From Martinezella multihospitum (lineage in GTDB: Bacteria > Pseudomonadota > Alphaproteobacteria > Rhizobiales > Rhizobiaceae): 64,000 nucleotides of DNA. The translations under genes were made by a program, and so were the position numbers. This document shows, piece by piece, positions 18,570 to 30,682 of this stretch (its first letter is position 1; each line of letters opens with the position of its first letter). The stretch lies in NCBI RefSeq assembly GCF_900094585.1, contig NZ_FMAG01000004.1, positions 310,001-374,000 of the forward strand, read 5' to 3'. The notes under the pieces were generated by a model, which worked only from the letters and a program-made list of their open reading frames with translations, was not told the DNA's origin and made no database searches.

Positions 18570-18584
18570 TGGCACGGCTGTTGC
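18570..18584 (+). promoter_or_regulatory. Sigma-54 (-24/-12) promoter of dnaK-cbpA-cbpM-regulator operon
   Basis: TGGCACGGCTGTTGC, an exact TGGCAC-N5-TTGC element. The leader to the dnaK start is about 180 bases and includes a 7-codon frame with a ribosome site (MCELAKG, ATG at 18679) and an inverted repeat ACGGCGG/CCGCCGT. Confidence 0.9.
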
Positions 18585-18766
18585 TCTTCTCTTCGGCAAT
18601 ACCAGTTCGTCGCCCGATATCCTCACGGCGGCGGGGTCCGATCCGGATGACCGCCGTTGCTCCTTGAAGGATTGCGGCATGTGCGAGCTGGCAAAGGGGT
18701 GATCCCGGACGGACGGCTGTGCGGGGCGCGAACATCAATCCGCGAAGGAAACAGAGGAGTAATACG

Positions 18767-20665
18767 GTGAGTAAAGTTATCGGAATCGATCTGGGTACGA
18801 CCAACTCCTGCGTTGCCGTGATGGACGGCAAGAACACGCGAATTATCGAGAACTCGGAAGGTGCGCGAACGACACCCTCGATCGTCGCCTTCACCAGCGA
18901 CGGTGAACGTCTGGTCGGCCAGCCCGCGCGTAGACAAGCCGTCACCAACCCCACCAACACGATCTTTGCCGTGAAACGCCTCATTGGCCGCCGATACGAC
19001 GATCCGACGGTCGAAAAGGATAAGGGTCTGGTCCCCTACAAAATCGTCAAGGCGGCCAATGGAGATGCCTGGGTCGAGGCGGAAGGCAAGACCTATTCGC
19101 CATCCCAGATCTCCGCCTTCATTCTTCAAAAGATGAAGGAAACGGCTGAGGCGAACCTGGGAGAGAAAGTAACGCAGGCGGTCATCACGGTTCCCGCCTA
19201 CTTCAACGACGCCCAGCGCCAGGCAACCAAGGATGCCGGCAAGATCGCTGGACTTGAGGTTCTGCGTATCATCAACGAGCCGACGGCGGCAGCGCTGGCA
19301 TATGGGCTTGAAAAGAAGAAGCAAGCGAAGATCGCTGTCTATGACCTCGGTGGCGGAACGTTCGACATTTCCATCCTCGACATCGGGGACGGCGTGTTCG
19401 AGGTGAAGTCGACGAATGGCGACACGTTCCTCGGCGGTGAGGATTTCGACATGCGCCTTGTCGAATACCTCTGCTCGGAATTCAAGAAGGAACAGGGTAT
19501 CGACCTCAAAACCGATAAGCTCGCCCTCCAGCGCCTCAAAGAGGCTGCCGAAAAGGCGAAGATCGAGCTTTCGACAACAACTCAGACGGAAATCAACCTT
19601 CCCTTTATCACCGCCGACGCCACGGGACCGAAGCATCTGCAGGTCAAGATCACCCGGGCCAAATTCGAATCCCTGGTCGAGGATCTCGTGCAGCGGACGA
19701 TCGAACCCTGTCTCAGCGCCTTGAAGGATGCTGGCCTGACCGCCAAGGAGGTGAGCGAGGTCGTGCTGGTCGGCGGCATGACCAGAATGCCGAAAATCCA
19801 GGAGGTCGTCGAAAAGATTTTTGGCAAAGAGCCTCACAAGGGTGTGAACCCTGATGAAGTGGTCGCCGTCGGCGCTGCGATCCAGGCGGGTGTATTGCAG
19901 GGCGACGTCAAGGATGTTCTGCTTCTCGACGTGACGCCTCTGTCGCTCGGATTGGAAACACTGGGCGGCGTCTTTACGCGCCTTATCGAACGCAACACGA
20001 CCGTGCCGGCGCGCAAGAGCCAGACATTCTCCACCGCCGAGGACAACCAGAACGCAGTCACGATCCGCGTCTTCCAGGGCGAGCGTGAACTGGCGGCAGA
20101 CAACAAGCTGCTCGGCCAGTTCGATCTGATGGGAATTCCGCCGGCGCCGCGCGGGACCCCGCAGATCGAGGTCACCTTCGATATCGATGCCAACGGCATC
20201 GTCAACGTCTCAGCCAAGGATAAGGGGACCGGCAAGGAACAGACCATCCAGATCCAGGCTTCGGGCGGCCTTTCTGAGGCCGATATCGACAGGATGATCA
20301 AGGATGCCGAAACCCATGCCTCCGAGGACAAGAAGCGAAGGGAAACCATCGAGGCCAAAAATGCCGGCGACGCCCTTATTCACGAAACGGAGAAGACTTT
20401 AGTCGAGCACGGCGCAAAGCTGGCGGATGCCGATCGCCGGACGATTGAAGATGCCGTGTCCAATCTCCGTGAGGCATTGAAAGGCAATGACGGCGACGCG
20501 ATCACAGCCAAGGTCAATGCACTCCAGCAGGCGAGCATGAAATTGGCCGAAGCCGTCTATTCGCAATCTCAGCAGTCCGAACCCGCCGCACCGGCTTCCG
20601 GCAACGACGATGTCGTCGATGCGGAATTCACCGAACTCGACGACGACCAGAAGAAAGCGAATTGA
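18767..20665 (+). CDS. dnaK: DnaK (Hsp70) chaperone, accessory copy
   Basis: A full-length Hsp70 of 632 residues starting [15 protein letters not shown] from a GTG at 18767, with GAGGAG eight bases upstream. An ATG-like extension to 18719 has no ribosome site. The ATPase domain shows [42 protein letters not shown] and [10 protein letters not shown]. The linker [13 protein letters not shown], the substrate-binding domain and a lidded C-terminus ending [19 protein letters not shown] follow. It folds client proteins with GrpE and a J-protein, both of which are encoded nearby. Transcription is inferred from the sigma-54 promoter at 18570 rather than a heat-shock sigma-32 promoter. That makes it different from the housekeeping dnaK, which in rhizobia is normally paired with a zinc-finger DnaJ elsewhere. 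Confidence 0.95.
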   Translation: MSKVIGIDLGTTNSCVAVMDGKNTRIIENSEGARTTPSIVAFTSDGERLVGQPARRQAVTNPTNTIFAVKRLIGRRYDDPTVEKDKGLVPYKIVKAANGDAWVEAEGKTYSPSQISAFILQKMKETAEANLGEKVTQAVITVPAYFNDAQRQATKDAGKIAGLEVLRIINEPTAAALAYGLEKKKQAKIAVYDLGGGTFDISILDIGDGVFEVKSTNGDTFLGGEDFDMRLVEYLCSEFKKEQGIDLKTDKLALQRLKEAAEKAKIELSTTTQTEINLPFITADATGPKHLQVKITRAKFESLVEDLVQRTIEPCLSALKDAGLTAKEVSEVVLVGGMTRMPKIQEVVEKIFGKEPHKGVNPDEVVAVGAAIQAGVLQGDVKDVLLLDVTPLSLGLETLGGVFTRLIERNTTVPARKSQTFSTAEDNQNAVTIRVFQGERELAADNKLLGQFDLMGIPPAPRGTPQIEVTFDIDANGIVNVSAKDKGTGKEQTIQIQASGGLSEADIDRMIKDAETHASEDKKRRETIEAKNAGDALIHETEKTLVEHGAKLADADRRTIEDAVSNLREALKGNDGDAITAKVNALQQASMKLAEAVYSQSQQSEPAAPASGNDDVVDAEFTELDDDQKKAN

Positions 20666-20705
20666 GATCGATGGGGCGGAGCTTGGCAATCCGCCCCTCG
20701 ATCGT
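20666..20705 (+). terminator. Strong hairpin between dnaK and cbpA
   Basis: GATCGATGGGGCGGA pairs with TCCGCCCCTCGATC across a nine-base loop, giving a stem of about 14 bp with one bulge. No T-run follows, so it may act as a partial terminator or as an mRNA-stabilising structure that sets dnaK above the downstream genes. Beyond it, 20706-20891 holds no gene. Confidence 0.55.
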
Positions 20706-20891
20706 CCCTCGTATAATTGCGGCGAGATCCAGCTATGAGGCGCTGCGCCTGGCTGGACTTGCAGTGATTGTCCCGGGGGATGAGTGGTCGGCTCTTCTTT
20801 ATTCCTTTTCCCGTTTCGCGGAAGGAAGCTTAGAGGTCCGACGGAGCTCTCAGTCGAAAATTGGGTCACTTAATCATATCCGGAGTAAGAC

Positions 20892-21794
20892 GTGAAAAAT
20901 CCCTATGAGGTTCTTGGGGTCAGCCCGACCGCCTCCGCATCGGATATTCAGTCCGCATATCGCAAGCTTGCAAAAAAGCTGCATCCTGACCTGAATCCCG
21001 GTGATAAATCTGCGGAAGACAAGTTCAAGGAGGTTGCCGCCGCCTATGACCTTGTCGGTGATGCGGACAAGCGGAAACGCTTCGATGCCGGCGAGATCGA
21101 TGAGACCGGTGCGGAACGATCGCAACATCACTATTACAGGGATTTCGCGCATTCCGACGGCGGTCATCCGTATATGGATACATCCGGCTTTGCGGATTTC
21201 ATGGAGTCCGACGATGCCTTCGCGGACCTGCTCAGGCGTAGTCAGCGCAGCCGGGCAAACCGCCGCGGCGAAGACCTGCATTACACGCTGCCTATATCGT
21301 TCGTTGAATCGATCACCGGTGCCAACAAGCGTCTGACGCTGCCGGGCGGGGGCACTCTTGACGTCACCATCCCGGCCGGCCTCGTCGATGGCAAGATCCT
21401 TCGTCTCAAGGGCAAGGGGGCTCCCGGTGCGGGCAAGGGCGCGCCTGGCGACGCCCTTATTCAGGTCGAGGTTCTGCCCGACCCCCGCTTCCAGCGCGAC
21501 GGTGACGACATATCGATAGAATTGCCGATTTCTCTCAATGAGGCCGTGCTTGGTGGAAAGATACGCGTGCCGACACCCACCGGCGACGTGTCCATGTCGA
21601 TACCGAAAGGATCGAACACGGGTACGACGCTGCGCCTTCGCGGCAAGGGTGCCCCGCAGCGGGGAGGAGGACATGGCGACGAGTTCGTCAAGCTCAGGAT
21701 TGTCCTGCCCAAGCACACTGATCCAGAGCTTGAGACCTTCGTGTCGAACTGGACGGCCGGAAGAGATTTCAACCCACGCGAGGACAGGTCATGA
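20892..21794 (+). CDS. cbpA: CbpA-type DnaJ co-chaperone (no zinc finger)
   Basis: A 300-residue Hsp40 of the CbpA/type II class. An N-terminal J domain (about 1-65) carries the catalytic HPD at 31-33 in [10 protein letters not shown], which stimulates DnaK ATPase. A short G/D-rich linker is followed by two beta-barrel C-terminal domains ([34 protein letters not shown]). The CxxCxGxG zinc repeats of DnaJ are absent. It uses a GTG start with GGAG at 20882-20885. It overlaps cbpM by 4 bases, the conserved cbpA-cbpM pair. In E. coli CbpA acts with DnaK under starvation and low pH, and CbpM modulates it. Confidence 0.93.
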   Translation: MKNPYEVLGVSPTASASDIQSAYRKLAKKLHPDLNPGDKSAEDKFKEVAAAYDLVGDADKRKRFDAGEIDETGAERSQHHYYRDFAHSDGGHPYMDTSGFADFMESDDAFADLLRRSQRSRANRRGEDLHYTLPISFVESITGANKRLTLPGGGTLDVTIPAGLVDGKILRLKGKGAPGAGKGAPGDALIQVEVLPDPRFQRDGDDISIELPISLNEAVLGGKIRVPTPTGDVSMSIPKGSNTGTTLRLRGKGAPQRGGGHGDEFVKLRIVLPKHTDPELETFVSNWTAGRDFNPREDRS

Positions 21795-22072
21795 TCATCA
21801 CAAAGAAGGAGTTCCTCACTCAGTCGGGTCTCAAGGTGAAAACACTGGAATTATGGATCGAGCAAGAATGGGTCATCCCGCAGAACACACCGTCCGGGCC
21901 GGGTTTCTCGGATGCCGATATCGCCCGGGCGCATCTCATTCGCGAACTGACGGAAAAGGTGGGTGCGAACGATGCCGGGGTCGACATCATCCTGCATCTG
22001 CTCGACCAGCTACACGGCATGCGGCGTGCCTTCGAGCAGCTGCAATCTCATCTGGAGGATAAATTGCCTTAA
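21791..22072 (+). CDS. cbpM: CbpM chaperone modulator
   Basis: A 93-residue helical protein of the CbpM family (MerR-like fold). It begins [20 protein letters not shown], followed by [11 protein letters not shown] and a basic segment near the C-terminus. CbpM binds the J domain of CbpA and blocks its interaction with DnaK. The ATG overlaps the cbpA stop as ATGA, so the two are translationally coupled. The response regulator gene follows after about 100 bases, apparently in the same transcript. Confidence 0.88.
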   Translation: MIITKKEFLTQSGLKVKTLELWIEQEWVIPQNTPSGPGFSDADIARAHLIRELTEKVGANDAGVDIILHLLDQLHGMRRAFEQLQSHLEDKLP

Positions 22073-22171
22073 GGCACCAGCTGAAACTGTTGACAGCATC
22101 TCCGAGGCGGGATGCTTTAGCAGCACGGCAATGCGCAATCGTCGATACAATAGCATCCAGGAGTGGCGGTG

Positions 22172-23563
22172 ATGTCTGAGGAAGAGCCCAACGATATATC
22201 GGAACGCGTCAAGAATCCCGAATTCGGACCATGGCTCGCTCAAGCGTCGATCCTCGTCGTCGATGACGAACCGGGTATGCGAAACTTTCTGCTCAAGACC
22301 CTCGGTCCCCGCTGCAAGATTATCGAAGAGGCTGGGAATGCAGCCGAGGCGTCCCGCAAGCTCGATCAGCAGCATTTCGATGTCGTTATCCTCGACAACA
22401 TCATGCCGAACATGAATGGTCTCGACTGGCTGGCGGAACAGCGCGCCACTGGTTTCTTCGCCGATGTCATCCTTATGACTGCTTATGCCGATCTCGACAC
22501 GGCGATAAATGCGGTGCGCGTCGGCGTGGTCGATTTCGTTCTGAAGCCTTTCCGATCGAACCAGCTGTTAAATTCGATTGCTCGTTGCCTCGACCGTAGC
22601 CGGTTGCAGCGCGAGAATGACGTTTTGCGGCATCAACTGAATTTTTCGGCCCATCAGGTCTATCTTCGAAACAATATTATTGGGCAATCGCCTGCCATCG
22701 AGAAAGTTCGGGCGATGATTGCCCGTGTTGCTCCGATATCAACATCTGTTCTGCTGACCGGACCGTCCGGGACCGGCAAGGAAGTGGCTGCACGTTCCAT
22801 ACACTCTCTTTCGGATCGTGCCGACAAGCTGTTCGTGCCGATCAATTGCGGGGCAATCCCGGCCGACATGATCGAGAGCGAACTGTTCGGCCATCTGAAG
22901 GGAGCGTTTACAGGTGCCAACCGCACACGTGAGGGCCTGTTCCTGCATGCACAAGGCGGCACGATCTTCCTCGATGAAATCGCCGAGATGCCCTATTTGC
23001 TGCAGAGCAAGCTACTGCGGGTGCTGGAAGATCGGCGCGTTCGACCGATCGGTTCGGAGCGTGAGCTCCCGTTCGACGCCAGGTTTATCTTCGCAACAAA
23101 TGCCGATCTGGAAGAACGCGTGGCAGCAGGGACCTTCCGCGCCGACCTTTATTTCCGGATCAATGTCGTCCAGATTCAACTGCCGCCGTTGAAAGACCGC
23201 GGCAATGACGTTTTGGAACTGGCAGGACTGTTCATGCGCGAAGTCGCACAGCAGGTTGGTATGCCGGCAGTGGAGATCGATGAACACATCCGCTCCTATC
23301 TTTTGCGATATGATTGGCCCGGCAACATAAGAGAGCTGCGGAATTTCATCGAAAGGGCTGTTATCCTCGGGAACTTTCCCGAGGAGGCGGAGAGGTCTCC
23401 CCTGGTTCCTGCACGAGCCGGCGGGCAGAGCTTGGCGGAAATCGAAAAGCGGCATATTCTTGCGGTGCTGCGAGAGGTTGGCGGCGATCGTGAGGAGGCC
23501 GCTCGGCGGCTCGGAATTTCTCGCAAAACGATCGACCGGAAATGTGTAAACTGGAATGCGTGA
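22172..23563 (+). CDS. NtrC-family sigma-54 response regulator, candidate master regulator of the island
   Basis: About 463 residues with the full NtrC layout. A receiver domain (about 25-145) has ILVVDDEPGMR and the phospho-acceptor Asp75 in VILDNIMPNMNG. An AAA+ domain has Walker A (LTGPSGTGKE), the sigma-54 contact loop GAFTGA at 244-249 and Walker B (GGTIFLDEIAEM). A short Fis-type helix-turn-helix is at the C-terminus (EEAARRLGISRKTIDRK). The ATG at 22172 has AGGAG at 22159-22163; a GTG at 22163 is less likely. The stop overlaps the kinase start by 8 bases. It lies downstream of dnaK-cbpA-cbpM, so it is probably autoregulated. The tandem GGACA-N3-TGTCC sites at eight nearby sigma-54 promoters are the obvious candidate targets; this is inference from proximity. 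Confidence 0.93.
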   Translation: MSEEEPNDISERVKNPEFGPWLAQASILVVDDEPGMRNFLLKTLGPRCKIIEEAGNAAEASRKLDQQHFDVVILDNIMPNMNGLDWLAEQRATGFFADVILMTAYADLDTAINAVRVGVVDFVLKPFRSNQLLNSIARCLDRSRLQRENDVLRHQLNFSAHQVYLRNNIIGQSPAIEKVRAMIARVAPISTSVLLTGPSGTGKEVAARSIHSLSDRADKLFVPINCGAIPADMIESELFGHLKGAFTGANRTREGLFLHAQGGTIFLDEIAEMPYLLQSKLLRVLEDRRVRPIGSERELPFDARFIFATNADLEERVAAGTFRADLYFRINVVQIQLPPLKDRGNDVLELAGLFMREVAQQVGMPAVEIDEHIRSYLLRYDWPGNIRELRNFIERAVILGNFPEEAERSPLVPARAGGQSLAEIEKRHILAVLREVGGDREEAARRLGISRKTIDRKCVNWNA

Positions 23564-25580
23564 GGGAACGAGCGAGATTTCAAACCGCAAGGCATCGGTC
23601 CGTTATCGCCTTCTGGCAATCGCACTCGTGCCGATGCTCGTCATCCTGCCCATACTGCTAGGCATCACGATCTACCGCTGGAATGAGCGATTCGATGCGC
23701 TGGCGATATCCAAGGTCAACGATGATCTGACGATCGCCCATTTTTACATCGATAGAATGCTGGCGGTCACGGAAGAGCGTCTCGCCGCCGTCAGCCAATC
23801 CGCCCGCTTTCGAGATCTCACCGCCGGTGGACGTGTCGCGAGCGACGATCTTGATGCCTTCCTGAAGGAGACGGCCAGCGATCGCGGCCTGGATTTCCTT
23901 TATCTCATCGACGACTCGGGCAACGTCGTCGCCAGTAGCCGCCCGCTTGCCAGCGCTTTGCCTCGCTGGGACTGGCCCGTCGTAAAAGCGGCTCTTGATG
24001 GAAAGTCATCTGCCGGTTTCGATGTCTTTGACCAGAACGAGCTTTCCGCGCTGACACCGGACCTTGCAGAGCAGGCGCGGATTGCGCTTGTGCAACCGGG
24101 TTCGGATTCGCCTTCAGGCACTCAACAGGAAAGCCGGGGTCTTGTTCTTCATTCCGCTACTGTGGCGGCATGGGCGGATGGGAAACGTGGCGCATTGGTT
24201 GCCGGCGTGCTTCTGAACAAGAACACCTCGTTTGTCGATACCATCAACAGGTTGATTTACAACGAAGCCAGCCTGCCAGTCGACAGCCGCGGGACCGCAA
24301 CCGTGTTCCTGTCGGATGTCCGGATCAGCACGAATGTGGATCTTTTCGAAGGAAGACGTGCAATCGGAACCCGCGTTTCGCCGGAGGTGGGCGAAGCGGT
24401 CCTCAAATATGGGAGGACCTGGAGAGAGCAGGCCTTTGTCGTCAATGACTGGTATATCTCCGCCTATCAACCGTTGCTGGATACCTACAATCGTCGCGTC
24501 GGAATGCTCTATGTCGGTTTCCTGCAGAAGCCATTTACCGATGCGAAAAGAGAAACGCTGATCGCGATCGTCATCGCTTTCGGGGTAGCAGTTGCCGCGA
24601 CCGTACCTTTGTTTCTGGTTTGGGCGACCAACATCTTCCGACCGCTGGAACGCATGACACGGACGATCAGTGCCGTCGAAACGGGCGATCTTGCCGCGCG
24701 AACCGGCCTTCCTAAAATGGGAGACGAAATCGGCCAGGTCGCATCGGAATTGGACCGATTGCTCGACCAGGTTCAGGAGCGCGATGCGGAATTGCGGCTA
24801 TGGAATACGGAACTCAATCAGCGTGTGGAAGAGCGGGCCCGCGCGTTACAGATGGCAAACGAGCAGCTCGAAACCACAACTAAACAGCTGATCATGTCGG
24901 AGAAGCTCGCGGCGATCGGTGAAATTACGGCCGGCGTCGCCCATGAGATCAACAATCCCATTGCCGTGATACAGGGCAATCTCGAGGTCATTCAGAGCAT
25001 CGTCGGAGACGAAGCCGATAGGGCCAAAAGCGAGTTCAAGCTGATCGACCAGCAATTGATGCGCATCAGCGAGATGGTCACCAATCTCCTCAAGTTTTCG
25101 AAGCCTCAGGAATATGCCGGGGTTCTGGAACGATATAATCCCGCCGATGTCATCACCGACACTGTGCCGCTGGTGCGGCATCTTCTGAAGAAAACCACCG
25201 TTGAGATAGAGCGGGAGGACAATGCGACCCGGCTCATCGCGATGCCCCGCACCGAACTTCAGCAGGTGTTGATCAATCTGATTGTCAATGCGTTTCATGC
25301 CATGCCTCAAGGCGGTAAGCTGGCTCTCCGCACATTCGATTCGGAGGTGGATCGAACACCGGGGATAACGATCGAGGTCTCGGACACCGGCAGCGGCATG
25401 GAACCAGATGTCGCCACGAGAATTTTTGACGCATTTTTCACGACCAAGCGCCGCGAAGGCACGGGTTTGGGCCTTTCCATCTGCCAGATGCTCGTGACGC
25501 GCCAGGGCGGCAGTATTGCGGTTGCCAGCAAACCCGGTGAAGGAACAACCTTTACGGTCTGGCTTCCCGAAGCCACCTGA
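23556..25580 (+). CDS. Sensor histidine kinase (Cache-HAMP-HisKA-HATPase), partner of the sigma-54 regulator
   Basis: A 674-residue membrane kinase. Membrane helix 1 (about 17-40, LLAIALVPMLVILPILLGIT) is followed by an extracytoplasmic sensor of about 290 residues with a Cache-like pattern. Helix 2 is near 333-357. A HAMP domain (FRPLERMTRTISAVETGDLA) and a coiled coil (RVEERARALQMANEQLETTT) follow. The HisKA box is AGVAHEINNPIAVI with His463. The HATPase boxes are LINLIVNAFHAMP, DTGSGM and GTGLGLSI. The ATG at 23556 overlaps the regulator stop by 8 bases, so the pair is co-translated. The sensor ligand is unknown. A promoter for the next gene begins right after its stop, which ends the operon. 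Confidence 0.92.
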   Translation: MREGTSEISNRKASVRYRLLAIALVPMLVILPILLGITIYRWNERFDALAISKVNDDLTIAHFYIDRMLAVTEERLAAVSQSARFRDLTAGGRVASDDLDAFLKETASDRGLDFLYLIDDSGNVVASSRPLASALPRWDWPVVKAALDGKSSAGFDVFDQNELSALTPDLAEQARIALVQPGSDSPSGTQQESRGLVLHSATVAAWADGKRGALVAGVLLNKNTSFVDTINRLIYNEASLPVDSRGTATVFLSDVRISTNVDLFEGRRAIGTRVSPEVGEAVLKYGRTWREQAFVVNDWYISAYQPLLDTYNRRVGMLYVGFLQKPFTDAKRETLIAIVIAFGVAVAATVPLFLVWATNIFRPLERMTRTISAVETGDLAARTGLPKMGDEIGQVASELDRLLDQVQERDAELRLWNTELNQRVEERARALQMANEQLETTTKQLIMSEKLAAIGEITAGVAHEINNPIAVIQGNLEVIQSIVGDEADRAKSEFKLIDQQLMRISEMVTNLLKFSKPQEYAGVLERYNPADVITDTVPLVRHLLKKTTVEIEREDNATRLIAMPRTELQQVLINLIVNAFHAMPQGGKLALRTFDSEVDRTPGITIEVSDTGSGMEPDVATRIFDAFFTTKRREGTGLGLSICQMLVTRQGGSIAVASKPGEGTTFTVWLPEAT

Positions 25581-25594
25581 GACAGCCCTGCCAG

Positions 25595-25629
25595 GGACAA
25601 ATAGTCCTGTGTCAGGCGACAGTTTGTCC
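25595..25629. promoter_or_regulatory. Tandem activator palindromes for the 132-residue gene
   Basis: GGACAAATAGTCC (25595-25607) and CGACAGTTTGTCC (25617-25629) have centres 22 bp apart, ending 55 bp before the -24 element. Confidence 0.84.
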
Positions 25630-25683
25630 GCGGCCTGTGCCACTCCGCTTAGCGAACCATTGAAAAGGCTTGAAAACGACAAG

Positions 25684-25698
25684 TGGCACGATTGTTGC
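25684..25698 (+). promoter_or_regulatory. Sigma-54 (-24/-12) promoter of the 132-residue gene
   Basis: TGGCACGATTGTTGC, an exact TGGCAC-N5-TTGC element, ends 93 bases before the start codon. Confidence 0.9.
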
Positions 25699-25790
25699 GG
25701 CGCTATTGTGCGACCCGCCGATCAAGCTGTGCGACAGACAAGCGATCGGGCGGGTGACATTCAACGCAAACGGAACCCGGGAGGTCCTCA

Positions 25791-26189
25791 ATGACCGCCG
25801 TATCGACCGAACAGCTTTCGAAAGATATGCAGGCCTCGGCACAAAAGCTCGAACAGGCCGGACTGATCCCGCAATCGCAGGACCAGCCGTTGAACGCAAA
25901 TGACCTGCTCTTCTATTTGACGCAGACATCCATGCCTATGGCCGATCTTCTGCAGCAGCACGGTCTTTTTCTCGATGATCGCGGACTGAATTACGATCTC
26001 GCGCAATTCGACGCCATCGGCCAGATCGCTAACAAGGTGGTCATAGAACGACAGGCCGGCTACCTGGACGGCGTCTGGAAACAGCTTGATCTCTCGACCG
26101 ACGAGGATATGGATTCCAACGGGACCTATATTCTGACAGCACTTGTGGCACTTGAAATCCTGTATGGCCCCAGCCGATCTCAGCAATAG
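25791..26189 (+). CDS. Unknown 132-residue protein, own sigma-54 promoter
   Basis: An acidic, soluble, mostly helical protein, MTAVSTEQLSKDMQASAQKL and onward, with no signal peptide or membrane helix and no recognised family. The ATG at 25791 follows GGGAGG by 6 bases. It is monocistronic: its own promoter and activator sites lie upstream, and a second independent promoter for the DUF1269-clpB unit begins directly after its stop. A dedicated sigma-54 promoter implies that it is strongly induced with the chaperones. No function can be proposed from sequence. Confidence 0.8.
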   Translation: MTAVSTEQLSKDMQASAQKLEQAGLIPQSQDQPLNANDLLFYLTQTSMPMADLLQQHGLFLDDRGLNYDLAQFDAIGQIANKVVIERQAGYLDGVWKQLDLSTDEDMDSNGTYILTALVALEILYGPSRSQQ

Positions 26190-26201
26190 ACCTCGACGCA
26201 A

Positions 26202-26236
26202 AGACAATTTGTCCTGCCTGAGCCGACACATTGTCT
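26202..26236. promoter_or_regulatory. Tandem activator palindromes for the DUF1269-clpB unit
   Basis: AGACAATTTGTCC (26202-26214) and CGACACATTGTCT (26224-26236) have centres 22 bp apart, ending 55 bp before the -24 element. Confidence 0.83.
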
Positions 26237-26290
26237 TTGCCTGTGTTGCTTCATGAGGATAGGCAATTGATTTTGAAGGACTTTCCTATC

Positions 26291-26305
26291 TGGCACGATG
26301 GTTGC
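26291..26305 (+). promoter_or_regulatory. Sigma-54 (-24/-12) promoter of the DUF1269-clpB unit
   Basis: TGGCACGATGGTTGC, an exact TGGCAC-N5-TTGC element, ends 50 bases before the GTG start at 26356. Confidence 0.9.
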
Positions 26306-26355
26306 TCCAGTATTCCATACCTGAAGCCGAATGGTTTGGAACGAGGGAGAGAATT

Positions 26356-26886
26356 GTGTCCGATCTGATCGCTATCGTCTACCCGACCGAAGACAAAGCC
26401 GAGGCCATAAGGCAGAACCTCGTGAACCTTCAGAAGGAATATTTGATCGAGCTTTCCGACGCCGTGATCGCCGTCAAACAGGATAATGGCAGGGTCAAGC
26501 TCATTCAATTGATGAACACAACGGCTGTCGGCGCCATTTCCGGCGGTTTCTGGGGACTGTTGATCGGGTCCATTTTTCTCATGCCGCTCCTTGGCGCATC
26601 GATCGGTGCCGCTTCCGGCGCACTTGGCGGTGCATTGACCGATTACGGCATCAATGACGGCTTCATGAGGGAGCTCGCAAGAAATCTGAAGTCGGAGAAC
26701 GCCGCGCTGTTCCTGCTGATCCGCAAGATGACCGCCGACAAGGTTCTCGATGAGCTCAAGGGCACCGGCGGAACGGTGCTTAGAACATCGCTGGATCACA
26801 CCAAGGAACAGGCGCTGCGTGACGCGCTGGCGGCATCGCCCGGCTTCGGAAGCACGGCGCCTGCCGGGACCTCCTCGAACAACTGA
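26356..26886 (+). CDS. DUF1269-family membrane-associated protein
   Basis: A 176-residue protein starting VSDLIAIVYPTEDKAEAIRQ. A hydrophobic glycine/alanine-rich hairpin follows (AISGGFWGLLIGSIFLMPLL, GASIGAASGALGGAL), then a helical C-terminal half (NDGFMRELARNLK, ALFLLIRKMTADKVLDELKG). This is the DUF1269 arrangement, whose function is not established. The GTG at 26356 has GGGAGAG upstream. The longer frame back to 26302 is excluded because it would begin inside the promoter. ClpB follows after 58 bases, probably in the same transcript. Confidence 0.85.
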   Translation: MSDLIAIVYPTEDKAEAIRQNLVNLQKEYLIELSDAVIAVKQDNGRVKLIQLMNTTAVGAISGGFWGLLIGSIFLMPLLGASIGAASGALGGALTDYGINDGFMRELARNLKSENAALFLLIRKMTADKVLDELKGTGGTVLRTSLDHTKEQALRDALAASPGFGSTAPAGTSSNN

Positions 26887-26944
26887 CGCTGACTTGTTCC
26901 AGCTTGTCTCAGTCGTCCAATCGCCGTTGTAGAAGGTGGCCAAA

Positions 26945-29548
<2,604 letters not shown>

Positions 29549-29649
29549 GGCGCCATGGGACCAGTGCTGCAATCCACATTGTCGGTCGAATATCATTGCT
29601 CCGCGCAATCGACCTCAGAATTTCAATCTGCCAGCAAAGGAGAAGAAAA

Positions 29650-29919
29650 GTGACGGATCATAAGATCAAAAAGGGAATGGAAGTGATCGGTGCCGATGGC
29701 GTCCATGTCGGGACAGTTGATGAACTGGAAGGCGATCGTATCAAGCTCATCAAAAGCGATAGTGGCGACGCGTTTCACAAGGGTCGGCATCACCATTACA
29801 TTGAGCTCGGTTTTGTTGCGGGCGTCGAAGGCGACAAGGTTCGCCTTTCCGCCAATGCCGATATTGCGGTGACGCTCGAGGAAGAGCGGTCCGGCCGCCC
29901 TGTGCCGGAGAATGAGTGA
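29650..29919 (+). CDS. DUF2171-family small protein
   Basis: An 89-residue protein starting MTDHKIKKGMEVIGADGVHV, with a PRC-barrel-like beta pattern (VGTVDELEGDRIKLIKSD) and an HHHYIEL segment. This matches DUF2171, of unknown function, often found beside stress genes in alphaproteobacteria. The GTG at 29650 has AAAGGAGAAG just upstream. It lies 101 bases after clpB, and read-through from that operon is plausible. Confidence 0.75.
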   Translation: MTDHKIKKGMEVIGADGVHVGTVDELEGDRIKLIKSDSGDAFHKGRHHHYIELGFVAGVEGDKVRLSANADIAVTLEEERSGRPVPENE

Positions 29920-30157
29920 TCCAAGCTTAGGCCCGGCAGATTTGACCTTGTGTGAAGCGCTCGCTACCCGGCGCCTTCAGCAAAGTCGTTGCAATCGATC
30001 GGGGAGGGGTGTTCGATAGATGCTCCTGTTATCGAGCGGAGCGGGAAATGATGATACCCGAGCCGCTCGAAATTCAGGGGAGATCGCCATCGGCAAGGTC
30101 GAGCACGGCTGAGAATCGCTCGACGGCTTTAGGTCGTTTGGAAAGAGGAGACAGGAA

Positions 30158-30682
30158 ATGGCCATCACCCGTAAGGAGGAGGAGCGGGCACTCAGCGCCG
30201 AGGAGCGCGAAGTCGTCACGCAGACCCGCCATCCAGAAGTGCAGGCATTACCCGACGACGCATTGAACAAGTTGCTGCGCCGGCTTCGCGACATGCGTGA
30301 CCGCGCCAAATCGCAGGCGAACCAGCAGCGACGGGAAATGCGTGGAAAATCGGATCCAAAGGGTGCAGCACCGAAGAGCTCCGACGCAGGGTCCAGGCTC
30401 AAGGCTTCCGTTCTGGCCCTTAGCCTGAAGCGGCTGAATGCCGAGATCCAGCGGCGTGCTTCGATGTCGAAGAACCATTCCCTGGTCGAAAATGCGCGGC
30501 ATGCTCTTGAGCTCAAATTGCAGGCTCAGAAAAATAACATCCCCTACAATACCCGACACGCAAATCAGGGGATGCGCGACATACCCGACAAAAAAGTCAT
30601 TTCGCTCGTCAGACCGGCGGAGCGTGGCCGGTTGAGAAAGGCGGCAGCCGTGGCCCAGGCCAGACGGGACGCCAGCGATTGA
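30158..30682 (+). CDS. Basic helical protein of unknown function
   Basis: A 174-residue protein rich in Arg, Lys, Ala and Glu. It has long predicted helices (EEERALSAEEREVVTQTR, LKRLNAEIQRRASMSKNHSL), no signal peptide, no membrane segment and no recognised family. The ribosome site AGGAGACAGGAA precedes the ATG. It lies between the DUF2171 gene and the DyP peroxidase, with gaps of about 240 bases on each side and no -24/-12 element in either. It might bind nucleic acid given its charge, but this is only compositional. Confidence 0.65.
   Translation: MAITRKEEERALSAEEREVVTQTRHPEVQALPDDALNKLLRRLRDMRDRAKSQANQQRREMRGKSDPKGAAPKSSDAGSRLKASVLALSLKRLNAEIQRRASMSKNHSLVENARHALELKLQAQKNNIPYNTRHANQGMRDIPDKKVISLVRPAERGRLRKAAAVAQARRDASD

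Noticed and set aside
20730-20760. TGGCTGGACTTGC before cbpA, resembling a -24/-12 promoter
   Set aside because: The spacing between the TGG and TTGC elements is 2 bases too short and there are no activator palindromes upstream.
29952-30266. 104-codon frame between the DUF2171 and unknown 174-residue genes
   Set aside because: It overlaps the well-supported start and ribosome site of the gene at 30158 in another frame and has no protein-like features.
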